A DNA stretch of 64,000 nt from Rhyzopertha dominica. Its lineage: Eukaryota > Arthropoda > Insecta > Coleoptera > Bostrichidae. The position numbers and the translations under genes are program-made. The stretch is taken from NCBI GenBank assembly GCA_025024175.1, contig QCXZ01000064.1:50055325-50119324 (forward strand). Reading direction: 5' to 3'. Under the pieces are notes generated by a model. It was not told the origin of the DNA, made no database searches, and was given only the letters and a program-made list of their open reading frames with translations. Positions 1 to 12,134 of this stretch are shown here, piece by piece. Position 1 is the stretch's first letter. Each line of letters opens with the position of its first letter.

Positions 1-1184
1 TGGAAATCCATATCTGAGCAAATGGCGTAAGTTTACGCCCAAGACTTCAAAATGGTTCTTTTTTAGGATGAGGCGACACTATATTTAAACTTTCCAAACT
101 ATGCACTAACCGTTGCGTTCGACAATATCTAAAGGTAATTTTCCCAATAGATGGATTGCTAAAATTCTGAGTGGGCACCTACTCCTTCTGATTGAAACCC
201 ACTACTTTTAAGTAAACTAATAAATCAAACAAATTTATCTGAACCAAAAATGCCAAAAAGTTAACGAACATCAGTTTTGAACACTTGCTTTGAACGTTGA
301 TTTAATAATATCTGCTGGTAAATGTTTCTGCATACTACAAATTACTATTTTTTTTTACTGAAACGTTATTTGGTCGTCCATTGAGCTGGGGGCTCAAAAG
401 TAGTGCAACACCTTGCAGATCTGGCTTAATCTAGCATTAGATATGCACTTTTTGTTTATGTTGAAAAGAAAAAGGAGCGATAACGCTTTTACTCTCAATC
501 TCGCCACGACAAGGCCACTTGAAGCAACGATTGTTACAACCCCCTAACTCAATTAGGCAACCAATTATTCAATTACTTTTCCTCCAACCTTAACAAAATT
601 CATGGAAAAACTTTCTTTGTGTTGCATTACTTCTAAGCTCACATTTGAAGGTAAAAGTGAAGAATTTATCAAGCCTCATTAGATCTCTTTTTGTCTCGCT
701 CTATATAAAGCGTACGAATATTACCCCTGAATATGATTGTTAACATAGCAAGTTAGTAACCTTCAAGCTGGAGGAATGAACCCTGAATTTAATTAGACCG
801 CATTCAGAAATCAAAGCCATGAAAGTCAACATTTACCCTTTGTAAAGCGGTCTTACATACATACGCCGGCATGATATATTATTAAAACTTTCTTGTTTAA
901 AATGTACACACAAATGATTATTCCGACGAATATTAACAGTTAAACAGTAATAGCCCGATCGAATGTGCTTGTTTGGTGATCAGCCTTCCAATCATTTCAG
1001 CGAATACTGTAAATTCCCCAGGGATGCTACAGCGGCAATAATGTAGTTAACTGACAGATACGCTTCGTCGAGCGCGTAATTAACATTGTGAAATTATGGA
1101 AACGTGCGAGATATTTCCCCGTAAAATGGCTATTTTATCATCAACATGCACATGCTTAAAGTATTGCCGTAAATTTACACTTAC
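1..1184 (-). other. Galphao: Galphao intron 2 (partial)
   Basis: This is the intron downstream of the 43-bp exon 2, running off the left edge of the window. It starts on the minus strand with a strong donor GTAAGTGT (1177-1184). The DNA is AT-rich, and I see no exon-like peptide or recognisable mobile element in it. Confidence 0.7.
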
Positions 1185-1227
1185 TTCATTTGTTTAACTA
1201 TAGTACTTTTCCCCGACTCTCCGGCAC
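1185..1227 (-). CDS. Galphao: Galphao exon 2 (43 bp, P-loop exon)
   Basis: This is the second coding exon of the heterotrimeric G-protein alpha-o subunit, a membrane-anchored GTPase that couples 7TM receptors to effectors. Read on the minus strand after a polypyrimidine-rich acceptor ending TTTTTTGCAG and before the donor GTAAGT, its 43 bases complete a glycine codon split over the splice and then encode AGESGKSTIVKQMK. This is the P-loop (GxGESGKS) that binds GTP phosphates, followed by the start of helix alpha-1. It ends two bases into a codon. A 43-bp exon carrying exactly this segment is a known hallmark of G-alpha genes in the i/o class. Its entry phase fits the end of both first exons found at 40.6 and 56.6 kb. 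The exon alone cannot separate alpha-o from alpha-i; the first exons point to alpha-o. Later exons are outside the window. Confidence 0.93.
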
Positions 1228-1561
1228 CTGCAAAAAACAGAATAAAAATTAGAGATGGCAATGTCTAATACATTCAGATACGTATAGTAACGTCATAGCA
1301 TGCACACATATTCTTAGATAACCCTCGTCATGTTTATGAATTAACGTCCATTCAATTCATATTTTTTACAACTCAATTTCCGCTATAATGATAGAGACGG
1401 TTACGGTTTATATCGGTCACACTGACAACCGATGCAGCGTAGGCCGATGCAGTTGCATTAGAACAGCATTAAGCCACCGAAGGTTTTCTGACCTTTTCAG
1501 TTAATGTAATTTTAAAAGTAATAAATTAATACACTTAATCGAACGACTAAATAAAATACTA

Positions 1562-1790
1562 AGGCCCGGTTGCACAAACATGGATCAAATTTAATCCGAG
1601 TTTAATCCCCTTCCAATCCCCAGCTTCCCGTAACATGCCCTACGTGGGAGCTCCACTAGCAGCAACAAGCGTGTCACCCCTCCAACCCAGTGCAGACGTA
1701 GTCGACCCGACGGTATATCCGGGAGCGGCAGAAATGCCTACCGTACGCTGGTTCAATCCAATCAATCAGCTTTCTTAAGTTGCCTAAGAC
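1562..1790. mobile_element. possible MITE terminus (GGCCCGGTTGCACAAAC end)
   Basis: A GC-rich patch begins with GGCCCGGTTGCACAAAC followed by TTTAATCC and GAGTTTAATCC motifs. This resembles the ends of short nonautonomous elements common in insects, a recollection I could not check. No matching inverted end was found, so the extent is a guess. Confidence 0.2.
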
Positions 1791-4641
1791 TCATTATTAA
1801 TATTGTGCGCTATTTTCGCGTTACTAACTTCTGAAGAATCTGAAGTNTGTTGCGTTTTNAAAAAAAAATACGCCTAAATAGTTGGTTGGAAAAAAATGTA
1901 TGAAATNATTAACTAGACTTGATTTTTTTAATATAACATTATTTTTACTTTANTACTGTTAGAAACAAAATTTGACGACCTTTGGAACTTACTANGTATA
2001 GCGAATTACAATTTTTTTTATTACTTTAGGATATCACGTGCATTTCAGTAGGCGACAAAAGATGCAGGTGTAGGTAATTGTTTTATCTTTAGCTTACATT
2101 ATTACATGTTTCCAAATGCCATTCGGCTACTATTAAAAAAACAGTGTTGAAGTTAACAGGAGGTTACTGGTGATTTAGCAAAATAAGAAATAATAAAACT
2201 GCGAAGAATTAGTTGACATAGTATTTGTTCCCAATAAATGTCACAGAGACGATTTTGTGGCATCAAGAGTTTATGTATACAATGTTACCACGACCAAAGC
2301 CTGAAGGATTCAATGGATAACCTATTTATGGTCTTAGCATCAAAACACGAAAACCCAGAATCCAGGCTTCGATCAATAAATAATTCAACAGGAATTAGCA
2401 AAATGTACATAAAGTTCTTAAAAAAGATAGGTAACACCCATCCTCAGTATAAATACATTAAGAGCTATTCCCAGGCGATTTCCATAAAAGTAACTGTCTG
2501 TCGGTGAGGTCTTGATATAATAAGTCCAAAGGTGAGGATAGACATAACTACAATTATTACGATAAGGTAAATCAAAATCAAAATAAATTAGAAAATTAGA
2601 ACTTTTAGAAATCATTGTAAGTAGCCTTTGAACGCATGATGAATTATTTAATTCATCCTATCTTTATTATTAATGTTTAACCGATGGAATCGAAGTAGAT
2701 TTCCTTCAAAATCTCTTACAAAATTTGTTCAACAGAATTCAAATTATTTGGCAGCTGATTTGACCACCAATAGAATTGAAGCCTACTACTTAATGGAAGC
2801 TTTTTATGAAGGCTTGCCAGATATCGGAAGCTACAACGTCTTTTTGTGACGGTTCATCAGAAGCAAAGTGTATTTATAACGCTATCGGATACCATGTTAT
2901 TTCAAGAAAAAACACCTGAATTGATCTTTAATGTTCAGCGTTCGCTTAAAAGTTATTATAGTTTGTGTTTTGCTCTCGATGCATATCACNCCAAACAATT
3001 ACTTTAGAATTTTAGTTTATGATGTGTTCTAGTATTACCTAAATCCCAGGTCTAGACAAATGTGATGAAAAATATTTAAAGCCAACCTTTTACGTTTTAA
3101 TTTTTAAGCAAGACAAAATATACTTTCATTAAATTTCTGTACACATACGTGAACAAATAATGTCAAAAAAGATAAAACAATTGACAACACATGCTTTATT
3201 TGTTACTAAAATAGTATTCATATCCTGATAATATATGTAATATGTATCGCAACTATCTCAAGCAGTATACCGTGATTTTCTACCGCGGGCAACATTTTCA
3301 TTTTCAAGGCACTAACATCATCAGTTCTAATAATATATGTGAGTGTTTAAATGAATTTAAAATAAACCTACTTAGTGATTTCTATAGCATTTGTTTTCAA
3401 CGATTACTAGATAGATCTTTCTTCTCTTAGTAATAAGCTTTACACCATTCACTAAGAGATAAAGAGTTTACGGCATAACGTCAAAACTACCAGTTACTTC
3501 TACAGTTTTTAGATTAAAAATAGTACCAATTCCATTTCTTTCCTTCTTACAAAGTTAATTCAATAATATCTATGCTTTACAATTAATTATTTAAAATGCT
3601 CCGCAAACCTTGCGGCAAGCTGAACGAGTGGTAGGTAAATTTTAAAAACATATATTAGAAGTAAATATAGTATAGTTCACATAAAATATGAATTCCTACG
3701 TCTGGTAGCGTGTTTTAAAATTGCTTGCTTAGTAACTTGTATGCAGAATTGTAAAATTTGATTAATTTTAAACAGTAAAGCAAGCCCCGCGTTTTATGCA
3801 AATATACTGTCTTACCTACACTAATCTTATATAATAAGTAAATGAAGAACTTGCTCTGGATACGCTCAATCCAGAAATGTTAACTATACTTTTGATTATT
3901 GTATTCATCGCACTAATTATCTCATTAACCCTACTTAAGTTCAACTCTTACCCAGATGTATACCAGGAAAAATTACACTAAATATATTTCAGCGACCGCG
4001 AATTCAGACGTTAATAGTAAAATATTTGCTTGTCATTGCTCTGTAATATTAAGCAACAAACATTACGCCTTTATAAATAAAAAGTTGTTAACGTATGATA
4101 ACATCAATTGCAAAAGGCGAGAAACATTCCATTGATAGGCGGAAATGTACGAGGAACTGGAAAAGCAACGAAATAATTATATCAGACGGTACCTGGTACG
4201 TATGTTAGCNCCCCTACCTACGGCAAATCTAATAATTTATGGAACTACTGTTTGTTTTCGTATGACGCAGGCTTTTTTATATACACAATTTGTACTGCGG
4301 TAAATTTAATTCAGCTTGCCGAGCCATCTTTGATGAAATTCAACGGACGGACTGAAAGTAAAACCGTGTAATAGTAACAGTCAATGACAGGGCGAAACGC
4401 GCTAAGTGCATTACGCGACAATAGGCGGTGATAAATGATTTTTCTTCGTTTGCATTTATATGCGTCAAGGCCCTACCTCGTTTCGGGAACACTGCTTAGT
4501 AAACGGGACAGTTCCCAGACAAATTAAAATTTGCTGGATAGTACCACCAGTCGTCCTGACCAGTCATGATGTATATCCGTTTATCGAAGAAATATATGTT
4601 TTGAAGTATAGTCAATGCGCTAAGAACGACTATAAACACTA
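1791..4641. other. Galphao: AT-rich intron DNA, nothing recognised
   Basis: This is intron 1 sequence with several single N bases (about 1847-1995, 2990, 4210). The longest open frames are under 95 codons, are not related to any family I know and lack a coding look. I see no repeats or RNA genes. Confidence 0.5.
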
Positions 4642-5764
4642 AAGTGAATTCGAAAGAAAAGGAACGGTTTTCTTCATCTAAGATGCAGCTTGATTATTCA
4701 AGAAGATGAAAGCTAAGAGGCTCAGGGTAGGAACAGGATTAAATACGAAATACATTCAGATAAGAAGTTATATTAATCAACGAAAGATTTCTCCCTTGGT
4801 TTCTAGACTTCAGCAGTAATTAACCACCCAAATGCCGCAAACTGCTTATCCATAGATTGTTACCTTCTACTACAGGTAAACATATAATTTTTTGGTACAG
4901 TTTCAAAGCTTTGGGGTTGTTTGCAAGAACGAATCAAAGATATAGATACTGCACCGGTATCGAAGTATGCTCTTTGACCCTAGTTCTGCTACCGTAGTCG
5001 CTGGATGGTATAGGCCTCGGGTAATTTATTCAAGTAATTCATTCTGCTTCACCTTTACTAATGTCTTGGCTCTAGTAATTTATTGTATGTACAGTTTGAA
5101 CTCTTCCAAACTGATCTGCTGATTGATGCTACATCATCCACACTTCTTCGAAGGATAGACGAGATTCCTTTTCATCAGGAGAAAATCAGTATTTTCTATG
5201 TTTCTTTGGCCATCTTCTTAGCTTTCATCTTCTTGAATAGTCAAGCAGCATCTCAGATGAGCAAAACCGTTCCTTTTCTTTCGAATTCACTTCAGTATTT
5301 ATACTGTACTCCTCCTGGTGATAAGGGATCTCATCTATCATTCGAAGAAGTGTGTATGATGTAGCATCAATCAGTAGATCGAGTTTGGAAGAGCTCAAAC
5401 TGTACAAACAAAAGACTGGAGCCAAGACATTAGTCAAGGTAAAGCAGCATGAATTACTTGAATAAATTACACGAGGCCTAGACCATCCAGCGACTACGGT
5501 AGCAGAACTAGGATCAAAGACGATACTTCGATACTGGTACTGCATCGATACCTTTGATTTTTTCTTGCAAACAACCTCACAGCTTTGAAACTGTACCAAA
5601 AAATGTGTATGTATGTTTACCTGTAGAACATAGGGTAACAATCTGTGGATAAGCAGTTTGCGGCATTTCGGTGGTTAATTACTGCTGAAGTCTAGAAACC
5701 AAGGGAGAAATTTTTCGTTGATTGCTATAACTTCTTATCTGTAAGTATTTCGTATTTAATCCTG
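4642..5764. repeat. foldback element with interleaved inverted arms (A-B-A'-B')
   Basis: Two long arms are inverted copies: B at 4734 to about 5196 and B' at about 5297-5764. A shorter segment A (4642-4717) is repeated inverted as A' (5217-5292). A' lies between the two B arms instead of outside them, so the order is A-B-A'-B'. The arms are close to each other but carry many substitutions and small indels. Open frames across it (for example 5225-5641 minus, 138 codons) are products of the repeat and match no family I know. It is most likely a foldback-type DNA transposon or an inverted duplication. Confidence 0.7.
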
Positions 5765-8142
5765 GTTTTTTGTGTTATATTATGGCGATGAAGAGATTTA
5801 TTTAGCATGGCGTACAGGTTAGTGTTTGCGTCCTCGCAGCCCCGAGTTTCTTATTCGCACTTGGCCCAAAATGAGCAAACGGCGCCCCTGCTGTGAAGCG
5901 TCGATACCCTGATCCTATACAGATACTGATATCAAGTATCGAAACTTTTGCTTCGATACCGTATCCCTAAGCAGAACGGCTTGTCTTTAGCTAGATCAGG
6001 CGTGCAGAAGTACCACTGGAACTGCACTGTGATCATGTACTTCAGCAGATTTGCCATCTAATCGGTATCTAAAAAACCAGGATTACACGATTGCATTCCC
6101 ACTCAGATGCAATAACTGAAAGATTTAACGGGACAACGGATACAAATTAATGTAACAACCTAAAGCTAAGCTTGATAAAGACAAGTAACTGTTAACTGTA
6201 TCATTTAACATTGCCATTATTCCAACCGAGAGATGTTTCTTACTCGAATGAAATTTGGTACATGTCTTAGGTACACTAATAAAATGTCAAAAAACCAGGC
6301 CCGATCCTAAGTCTGCTAAAAAAATATTCCAGGTCAAAGATCAAAAGTACCGTTGTTTTCAGTTTTCATGTAAGCGGTAGGTAAGTGTTATAAAAATAGG
6401 TTAGACCAAAGTTGTAGATCATGCAATTATCTACCATAATTGTTCTAATTCTATTCTCCTAAGAATCACCATTCGTAAGATATTACTTATATACAAGGTT
6501 TCTATAAATGATTCATGCATCCAGGGCGCTTATGGAAATTGTTGATTAAATTAGTTTGCCGCCCCTCAGGAAGGTGAACACAACAATTGCTTTGACGTAT
6601 ACTTGCGATCTGTCGATTGTTGAATTATTTGATATATTTTCATATGAGAAAACGCGTGGAAGTGTATATTTTCAACATAATATTCTGTAGTGTTTTGTGC
6701 AATAATCAACTTTAAGGTTGCAGAAAGTTCACATTTCGGACACGCTTTCGTATAACTTTTAGGTTATGTATCGTATTTGTGAGGTTGTGGCTACAGTAAG
6801 TCTGTTAAACAATTAATTGTTATATGATGTTTTTAGCCTGCCGCAATGGTATAGTATAATTCAGAAACTAAGTTGTATTAACGTTAGCTGCACTACCCAA
6901 GCTTCCACAATGCAAGGGTGTGGACTGTAGAAGTTTCCACAAGCTTACTATACCAATAATTATTGTTATTTCTTCCCTTTGAAAGAAATATAGAACCGCA
7001 AATTGTTGAAAAATCTTTATAAAGCTATCAATTGCGGGATTGTAACTTGATCTGCAACCTTCAATACTATCATGCTCATTGATGTACGGTGATCGCCGCG
7101 CATATTGTAGCTTGGCAGCAGTTATAAAAAAGCGGCACAAAGAATTCAGAAACATCGGACGTTTAATATAATTAAAAATACTGGTTTGTATAACATACCT
7201 GTATACATACAAATNATACGATNCTTCCTCCAACATCTGCTTTTGCTTATCAGTACAAATCGAGTAAGTTAAAGTGTGACTAGGTAACCAACTGGATCCA
7301 GAAGATAATAATAATAATAGATAAATACTTGCTCCAGAAAAACTTCTCAACACCATTTTTGCAATAATTGCAAAATTGGGCTGAAATGAAAACTGTGTAA
7401 AAAAAGTCGGAATATTTTGCTCACACTAAGTATGTACCAATTAGCTAGTATTGCTCCTGTGTTGAATCAAATGCAACAGATAATGATTCTTATGATATCA
7501 ACGAGGAGACAACTGATGCATCTTTATTACAACAGTTTATAGACATCCACCAAAAAGGAAAAAAAAGCAAAGAAGACAATACTGTTAACTAAAATTATCA
7601 TGAAATCAACAATTCGTTGCACTTTAATCATTGCCAATCAGGCGTCACAACAGGATTTGCTTGACCAGGTCAGTGAAAATCAGCTACGGAAGTGAGCCGT
7701 TTTTAAATTCATACAATTGTTATTAGAGTGACATTTCACGTTGTAGCTTCATTCTACGATGAATGTGGATGGGTATATGCCATCACTGAACAAGAAACGA
7801 TTAGAAAAACGCTGTTTTTTTCCTAGTGCAATCTTGAGTCGAGTGTGAGTGTGACGACAGTTTGAATTTTTCCTAGGATATGTCGATAGGTCCTTAACAG
7901 ACTCTTCTGGATCTCAAAAATAACATTTCTGACAATTTTTAAGACAAAGCTCTATTTCGTGCATTTTTAGGACACTAACCACTTTTAATTTGACTTAATG
8001 TGAACTGTAAAATCAGGGAGGCTTGTGTATTAGCCGCGGAGGTTCAGGTGGCTCTTTCACCCTACAGGTACCTATAGATTCTATGACCTGTTGCTAGTGG
8101 CAGTAACCTGGCAGAGATCAGTGTCGGAAAATCCACGTAGAT
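5765..8142. other. Galphao: intron DNA without recognised features
   Basis: No family resemblance was found. The 162-codon minus frame at 6868-7356 is discussed under rejected items. The rest is low-complexity AT-rich sequence. Confidence 0.45.
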
Positions 8143-8379
8143 TAAACAGAAATCTCTGCATACTGTTATTCCATCAGAGGTTCTTAAGTGGTCTAGTGGG
8201 TCCGTACATTCGGCGAATGTACGAAATGCCTGAACAAAAGGCTGTGGCCTAGAGATGGCAATGCCAGCTAATCACATGTTACAGACTGCCGGCCTACATG
8301 TGTTTCGTCCGAAGAAGCTCGAGTGAGGTAGTGGTAAGAAAGTGCGTGAATGTGATATAATAATAATAAACATACGACC
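8143..8379 (+). repeat. dispersed repeat, LINE 3'-end-like, copy 1
   Basis: It shares with 11966-12134 a GTTATTC..CA..GGTT..GTGGTCTAGT motif and then a run of the form CTCGAGTGAGGTAGTGGTAA..GTGAATGTGATA, ending in an (ATA)n-type tail and AATAAAC. A microsatellite tail in a repeated, noncoding 3'-like segment is typical of 5'-truncated non-LTR retrotransposons. No reverse transcriptase sequence is present. Confidence 0.45.
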
Positions 8380-9710
8380 ATTTTTATTTTGGATGGTACA
8401 CGGAACCTCGTAATAATGGTTACCGAATACCAAATCGACTGGTGGAAAATCTGTACAACTAGCCTATGCAGCATTACTAAACAAACTCATACAAAATATT
8501 CTGAAGAAAAGACGCATACGATTCTTTGGTGGGGCATATTAAACGCGTTCCCTTGCAGCAAAGTGAACAAAGTTACTCATGTCACAATGTTTTTAATTAA
8601 ATCTGTATATTTTCGTTAAGAACTCCACTACAAGGCCCTCATTTAGCCTCACCCTTGCAATGAGTCACGGCCATCGCTGATAAAATGAGCCCCTCCTCAA
8701 TGCTACCGCTATCTGTTCAATTCAATGTACTGGAATATTTACATTGGCCGAGTGTTTTGTACCTGCATTTGTTTTTTGTGTGGCTGTAACGTTAAAAATG
8801 AGTTGAAATTACGACGAAGACAAAACCGCAGCTTACAGCTCATGAGCCGCCACTGTCCAGGTCCATCCTCTGTGAGATTACATCACATTAGGAGGCGGCG
8901 GTAATGAACCAAAGCTAACAACGTCAACACATTCTGGAAACACAGTACACGAGACCTTTTTTCTTCTCGTCTACTACTATCTCTTGTTTGTTTTGTACGT
9001 GCATATGGCACGGCAGCTAAACCTGTAGATTATCTATACGATCAATAGTCGCCGTTAAAAGTTGCCTGTTTGCACACCGATATTGTTAGCGTAACACATT
9101 ATCTTTTCATCTGGGCCCACGCACAATACCTGGAAATTATGCCTAATATATCACCTAAGAATTTAATTAGCTCTTCAATTTCAGCGCAAGGCAAGTCAAA
9201 TATGCTTCTTAACGAACCCAGTAGATATGGGGCTCGATGGACAAACTGAAGCAAATAATGTAATCTACCTTAGATATGCAAAAACAACATTACCTCGGAG
9301 TAACAGAAACCCTCCAGCGATCTGGGAGTGATAAATATTACGGGGCAAACAATTATAAAAAAAATTGTGAATGTTTTACAGCGACAGCTTTTTTCAATCT
9401 TAATACATCAAATTGTTAAAGCAGTTGATTGGATGTGAAATAATAAATTATAACCAGATAAAGATGTAACCCTCATGCGCATATACTGCGACCGCTTATC
9501 AAACCAGATATGTTGCAATGAATTATAACAGTGACGTCAAGGTANTGTATATAAAATGGATNTCGCGTTTGCTAGATGGTAACATTTTGATATGGANACA
9601 ATAAATTCAGATTTTTAGCACGGACAACTTAGAACACAGGATATATGTATTAATTCAGGAGATTTCCATATTCATAAATATGTTCTATGAATATTATATG
9701 GTTTAAAAAC
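8380..9710. other. Galphao: intron DNA without recognised features
   Basis: AT-rich sequence with three N bases near 9545-9597. No supported gene or repeat unit. Confidence 0.4.
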
Positions 9711-9718
9711 CTTGGCGT

Positions 9719-9860
9719 ATATAAGGGAATCCAGATCTATGCCGTGTTGCCTCCGTTGGGACTATAGCTATGCTGAGGAGGCTTTATAAGCCGAAACAGC
9801 TGTTCACATATTGTTTTGACGCATGCGACATGGCATAGACGTAATTTTGTTATTATTATG
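9719..9860. repeat. direct repeat unit 1 flanking a transposon (keeps the empty site)
   Basis: About 142 bp, beginning TATAAGGGAATCCAGATC, repeated in the same orientation at 11399-11540 (TATAAGGGAAGCCAGATC). The left border reads CTTGGCGTATATAAGGG. The same left border recurs at 10001-10011, where it is interrupted by the transposon. Confidence 0.8.
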
Positions 9861-10011
9861 CTTGAGAACTGCACTCTTTGCAGAAATCGTCGTTGTGAAC
9901 GTCTGCTGATTTTTAAACGCCCGCAGCATAGTGGGCTACCATTCAGATTAGTTATCCACGGAGACGAATGGATGATACCGATTGCCACTAGATCGCCTAC
10001 CTTGGCGTATA

Positions 10012-11398
10012 CAGAATCTTTCACGAATGATAATGACCCTGACGAAATTAAAAATGCAACCCAAAATACATTCTCATAGCCAATGTGGTTATTTTACATA
10101 ATGGTATTATTTTAAAAATAAATTGGGAATCCATGACGGCTATGCGCTATGGTTCCTGTCACTGTATTTATTAAAAGTCAAAATATATTCAAATGAAAAA
10201 ACAGATATGATTTTGATTTATGGTGAATGCAAGAAAAATGCTTCCGCTGCTGCCCGTTTATACAGACAACGTTTTCCAAATAGAAGAGCTCCTGCCGATA
10301 CAATTTTCAAGAAACTTGAATTAAGAGGAAGAACAGCAACAGGTCCTGACAATGAAATTAGAGTATTGGAAATGATTGACGAAAATCCTCATATTAGTCA
10401 AAGGGTAGTCTCAAAAGCAACCGGTATTAGCCTGTCTTCAGTACACCGAATAATTAAAGGCAATCAATTTCAGCCGTACTTGCAATTGGTTCAGGCCTTA
10501 AAGGAGACAAATTATCCTAAAAGACTGGCTTTTTGTGACTTTTTTCGGAAACACCAAAATGTGTGATTTTATGACATTTGCTTCTCAGGTGAAGCAAGAT
10601 TTTCTAATAATGGTGTAGTTAATAAACATAACATGCATTATTATGCGCAAGAAAATCCACGCTGGATTCGAGAAGGACATTTTCAAACTATCTACTCGAC
10701 GAATGTCTGGTGCGGAATATTGGGGAATCAAATTGTTGGGCCTTATTTTTTTCGCGATAGTTTAAACGGCAATACTTATCTAAATTTTTTAAGAAACATT
10801 TTACCGGTACTTCTCCAAAATGTAAATATACAAGTAAGACAAGATCTATGGTTCCAACAAGATGGGGCATTATCATAGAATAGTGCGAAAACATCTTGAT
10901 TTGGTTTTGCCTAACCGATGGATAGGAAGAGGTTCAATTAATCATTGGCCACCGAGAAGCCCGGACCTTACTCCTTTGGATTTTTTTCTGTGGGAAATGG
11001 TAAAAGAGTAAGTACACCAAACACCAATTGAAAGTGTAGAACATTTAAAAAATAAAATACGTGATGCATGTAAATCCATCAGTCCAGAAATGTTAACGCA
11101 TGTTAAAAGATCGTTTTGGGCACGAAATCAAGCTTGTGAAAACAGCGGAGGGCGACATTTTGAGCATTTATTACATTAATGTTATTGAATAAACATTTTT
11201 CAAAAATAAAAGTTGTTTTACAATATCGAATTTACTTAAAGCAAATGATTGAAGTTTATGTCAAAATTTACGAATTTATACAGCTCTCTACATTTTATAT
11301 TTTTTAAGACGATGAACAATTATCAATGTTACATCTGCAAATGTATTTTGGGTTGCATTTTTAATTTCGTCAGGGTCATCATCATTGGTGAAACATCC
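10012..11398 (+). mobile_element. DD41D Tc1/mariner-type transposon (decayed)
   Basis: The ends are inverted repeats of about 55-60 bp (10016-10072 against 11340-11393, sharing AATGACCCTGACGAAATTAA and onward). They are flanked by TATA: CTTGGCGTATA on the left and TATATAAGGG on the right. The uninterrupted version CTTGGCGTATATAAGGG exists at 9711, so the borders can be read directly. The interior carries a broken transposase (see 10184-11179). This belongs to the IS630/Tc1/mariner superfamily; the catalytic signature places it with the DD41D (rosa/Visitor-like) group. Confidence 0.8.
10184..11179 (+). pseudogene. DD41D transposase pseudogene
   Basis: This was a DDE-type transposase that cuts and pastes its element. 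An N-terminal helix-turn-helix region (MILIYGECKKN.., ..RLYRQRFPNRRAP) is followed by a second DNA-binding part (RVLEMIDENPHISQRVV), the NVWCGILGNQIVGPYFF strand, the second catalytic Asp in WFQQDGA and the third in SPDLTPLDFFLW. The last recognisable block is GGRHFEHLLH before the stop near 11179. It is dead: the first catalytic region reads FSGEARF instead of FSDEA. A stop follows HQNV at 10564, a frameshift lies at about 10866-10870 and another stop follows MVKE. The linker after KLELRGRTATG also looks shortened. The first ORF is open upstream to 10123, but homology starts at about 10184. Confidence 0.85.
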
Positions 11399-11540
11399 TA
11401 TATAAGGGAAGCCAGATCTATGCCGTGTTGTCTGCGTTGGGACTATAGCTGTGCTGAGGAGGCTTTATAAGTCGAAACAGCTGCCCACAGATTGTTTTGA
11501 CGCAGGCGACATGGCATAGACATAATTTTGCTATTATTAT
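11399..11540. repeat. direct repeat unit 2
   Basis: Second copy of the 142-bp unit, starting immediately after the transposon end. It has about 10 percent differences from the first unit, and homology stops near 11540. The two units were a tandem pair before the transposon inserted at their junction. Confidence 0.8.
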
Positions 11541-11965
11541 GTTACTTTGATGTTTTTCAGTGAAATGGTAATGTTTCCCGTTAGCTATGGTTTGAAACAG
11601 GGGACCCACCCCGTCAACTAAGCCTGTTTTAATTTTTTAGAACTAAAGTCGAAAGCAAACAGTTCACATTTTAAATATTTCACGGACTCGAACTTGATGT
11701 GGGTCAAACAGAAAGGTAAGTGGAAACACGTATCAAAGCCTTTCCGGAGCTCTCGAACTACGAGATGGACAAAGTGCGGACAATAGCGCCTTTTCTTCAA
11801 AAATTAAGTGTAAAATACGCTAAAAACGTACGAGTTTATATGTTTATACACACAATGTCCGCCAATTCACCTGACCACATCATTGCTCATCGTATTTCAA
11901 GTTTATTTTATCTAAAATGTTTATATCTGAAACTGCTAGCTAAGGTGGTACAAGTTCTTAAACTT

Positions 11966-12134
11966 CCTCGCAGATAGTGCGTTATTCTACCAGGGGTTTT
12001 AGTTGGTCTAGTCAGTGGATCAATACCAATCAATGCTCTAATTAAATGTGCCAGTCTTATCCATCAGCCAGAACTCGAATGAGGAAGTGGTAAGAAAGGA
12101 CGTGAATGTGATACAGAAATAATAAACAAATTAC
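11966..12134 (+). repeat. dispersed repeat, LINE 3'-end-like, copy 2
   Basis: Homologous to 8143-8379: GTTATTCTACCAGGGGTTTT, GTTGGTCTAGT, then CTCGAATGAGGAAGTGGTAA and GTGAATGTGATA, ending in AATAATAAAC. It is a shorter version with an internal deletion. Confidence 0.45.

Noticed and set aside
5225..5641. 138-codon minus frame in the foldback repeat
   Set aside because: It spans the arms and spacer of the inverted repeat and is mirrored by similar readings in the other arm, with no family match.
7199..7356. Possible signal-peptide exon on the minus strand (MVLRSFSGASIYLLLLLSSG, then a CAG|GTATGT donor)
   Set aside because: The leucine run is encoded by an (ATT)n microsatellite, the frame carries two N bases, and no following exon or family match was seen.
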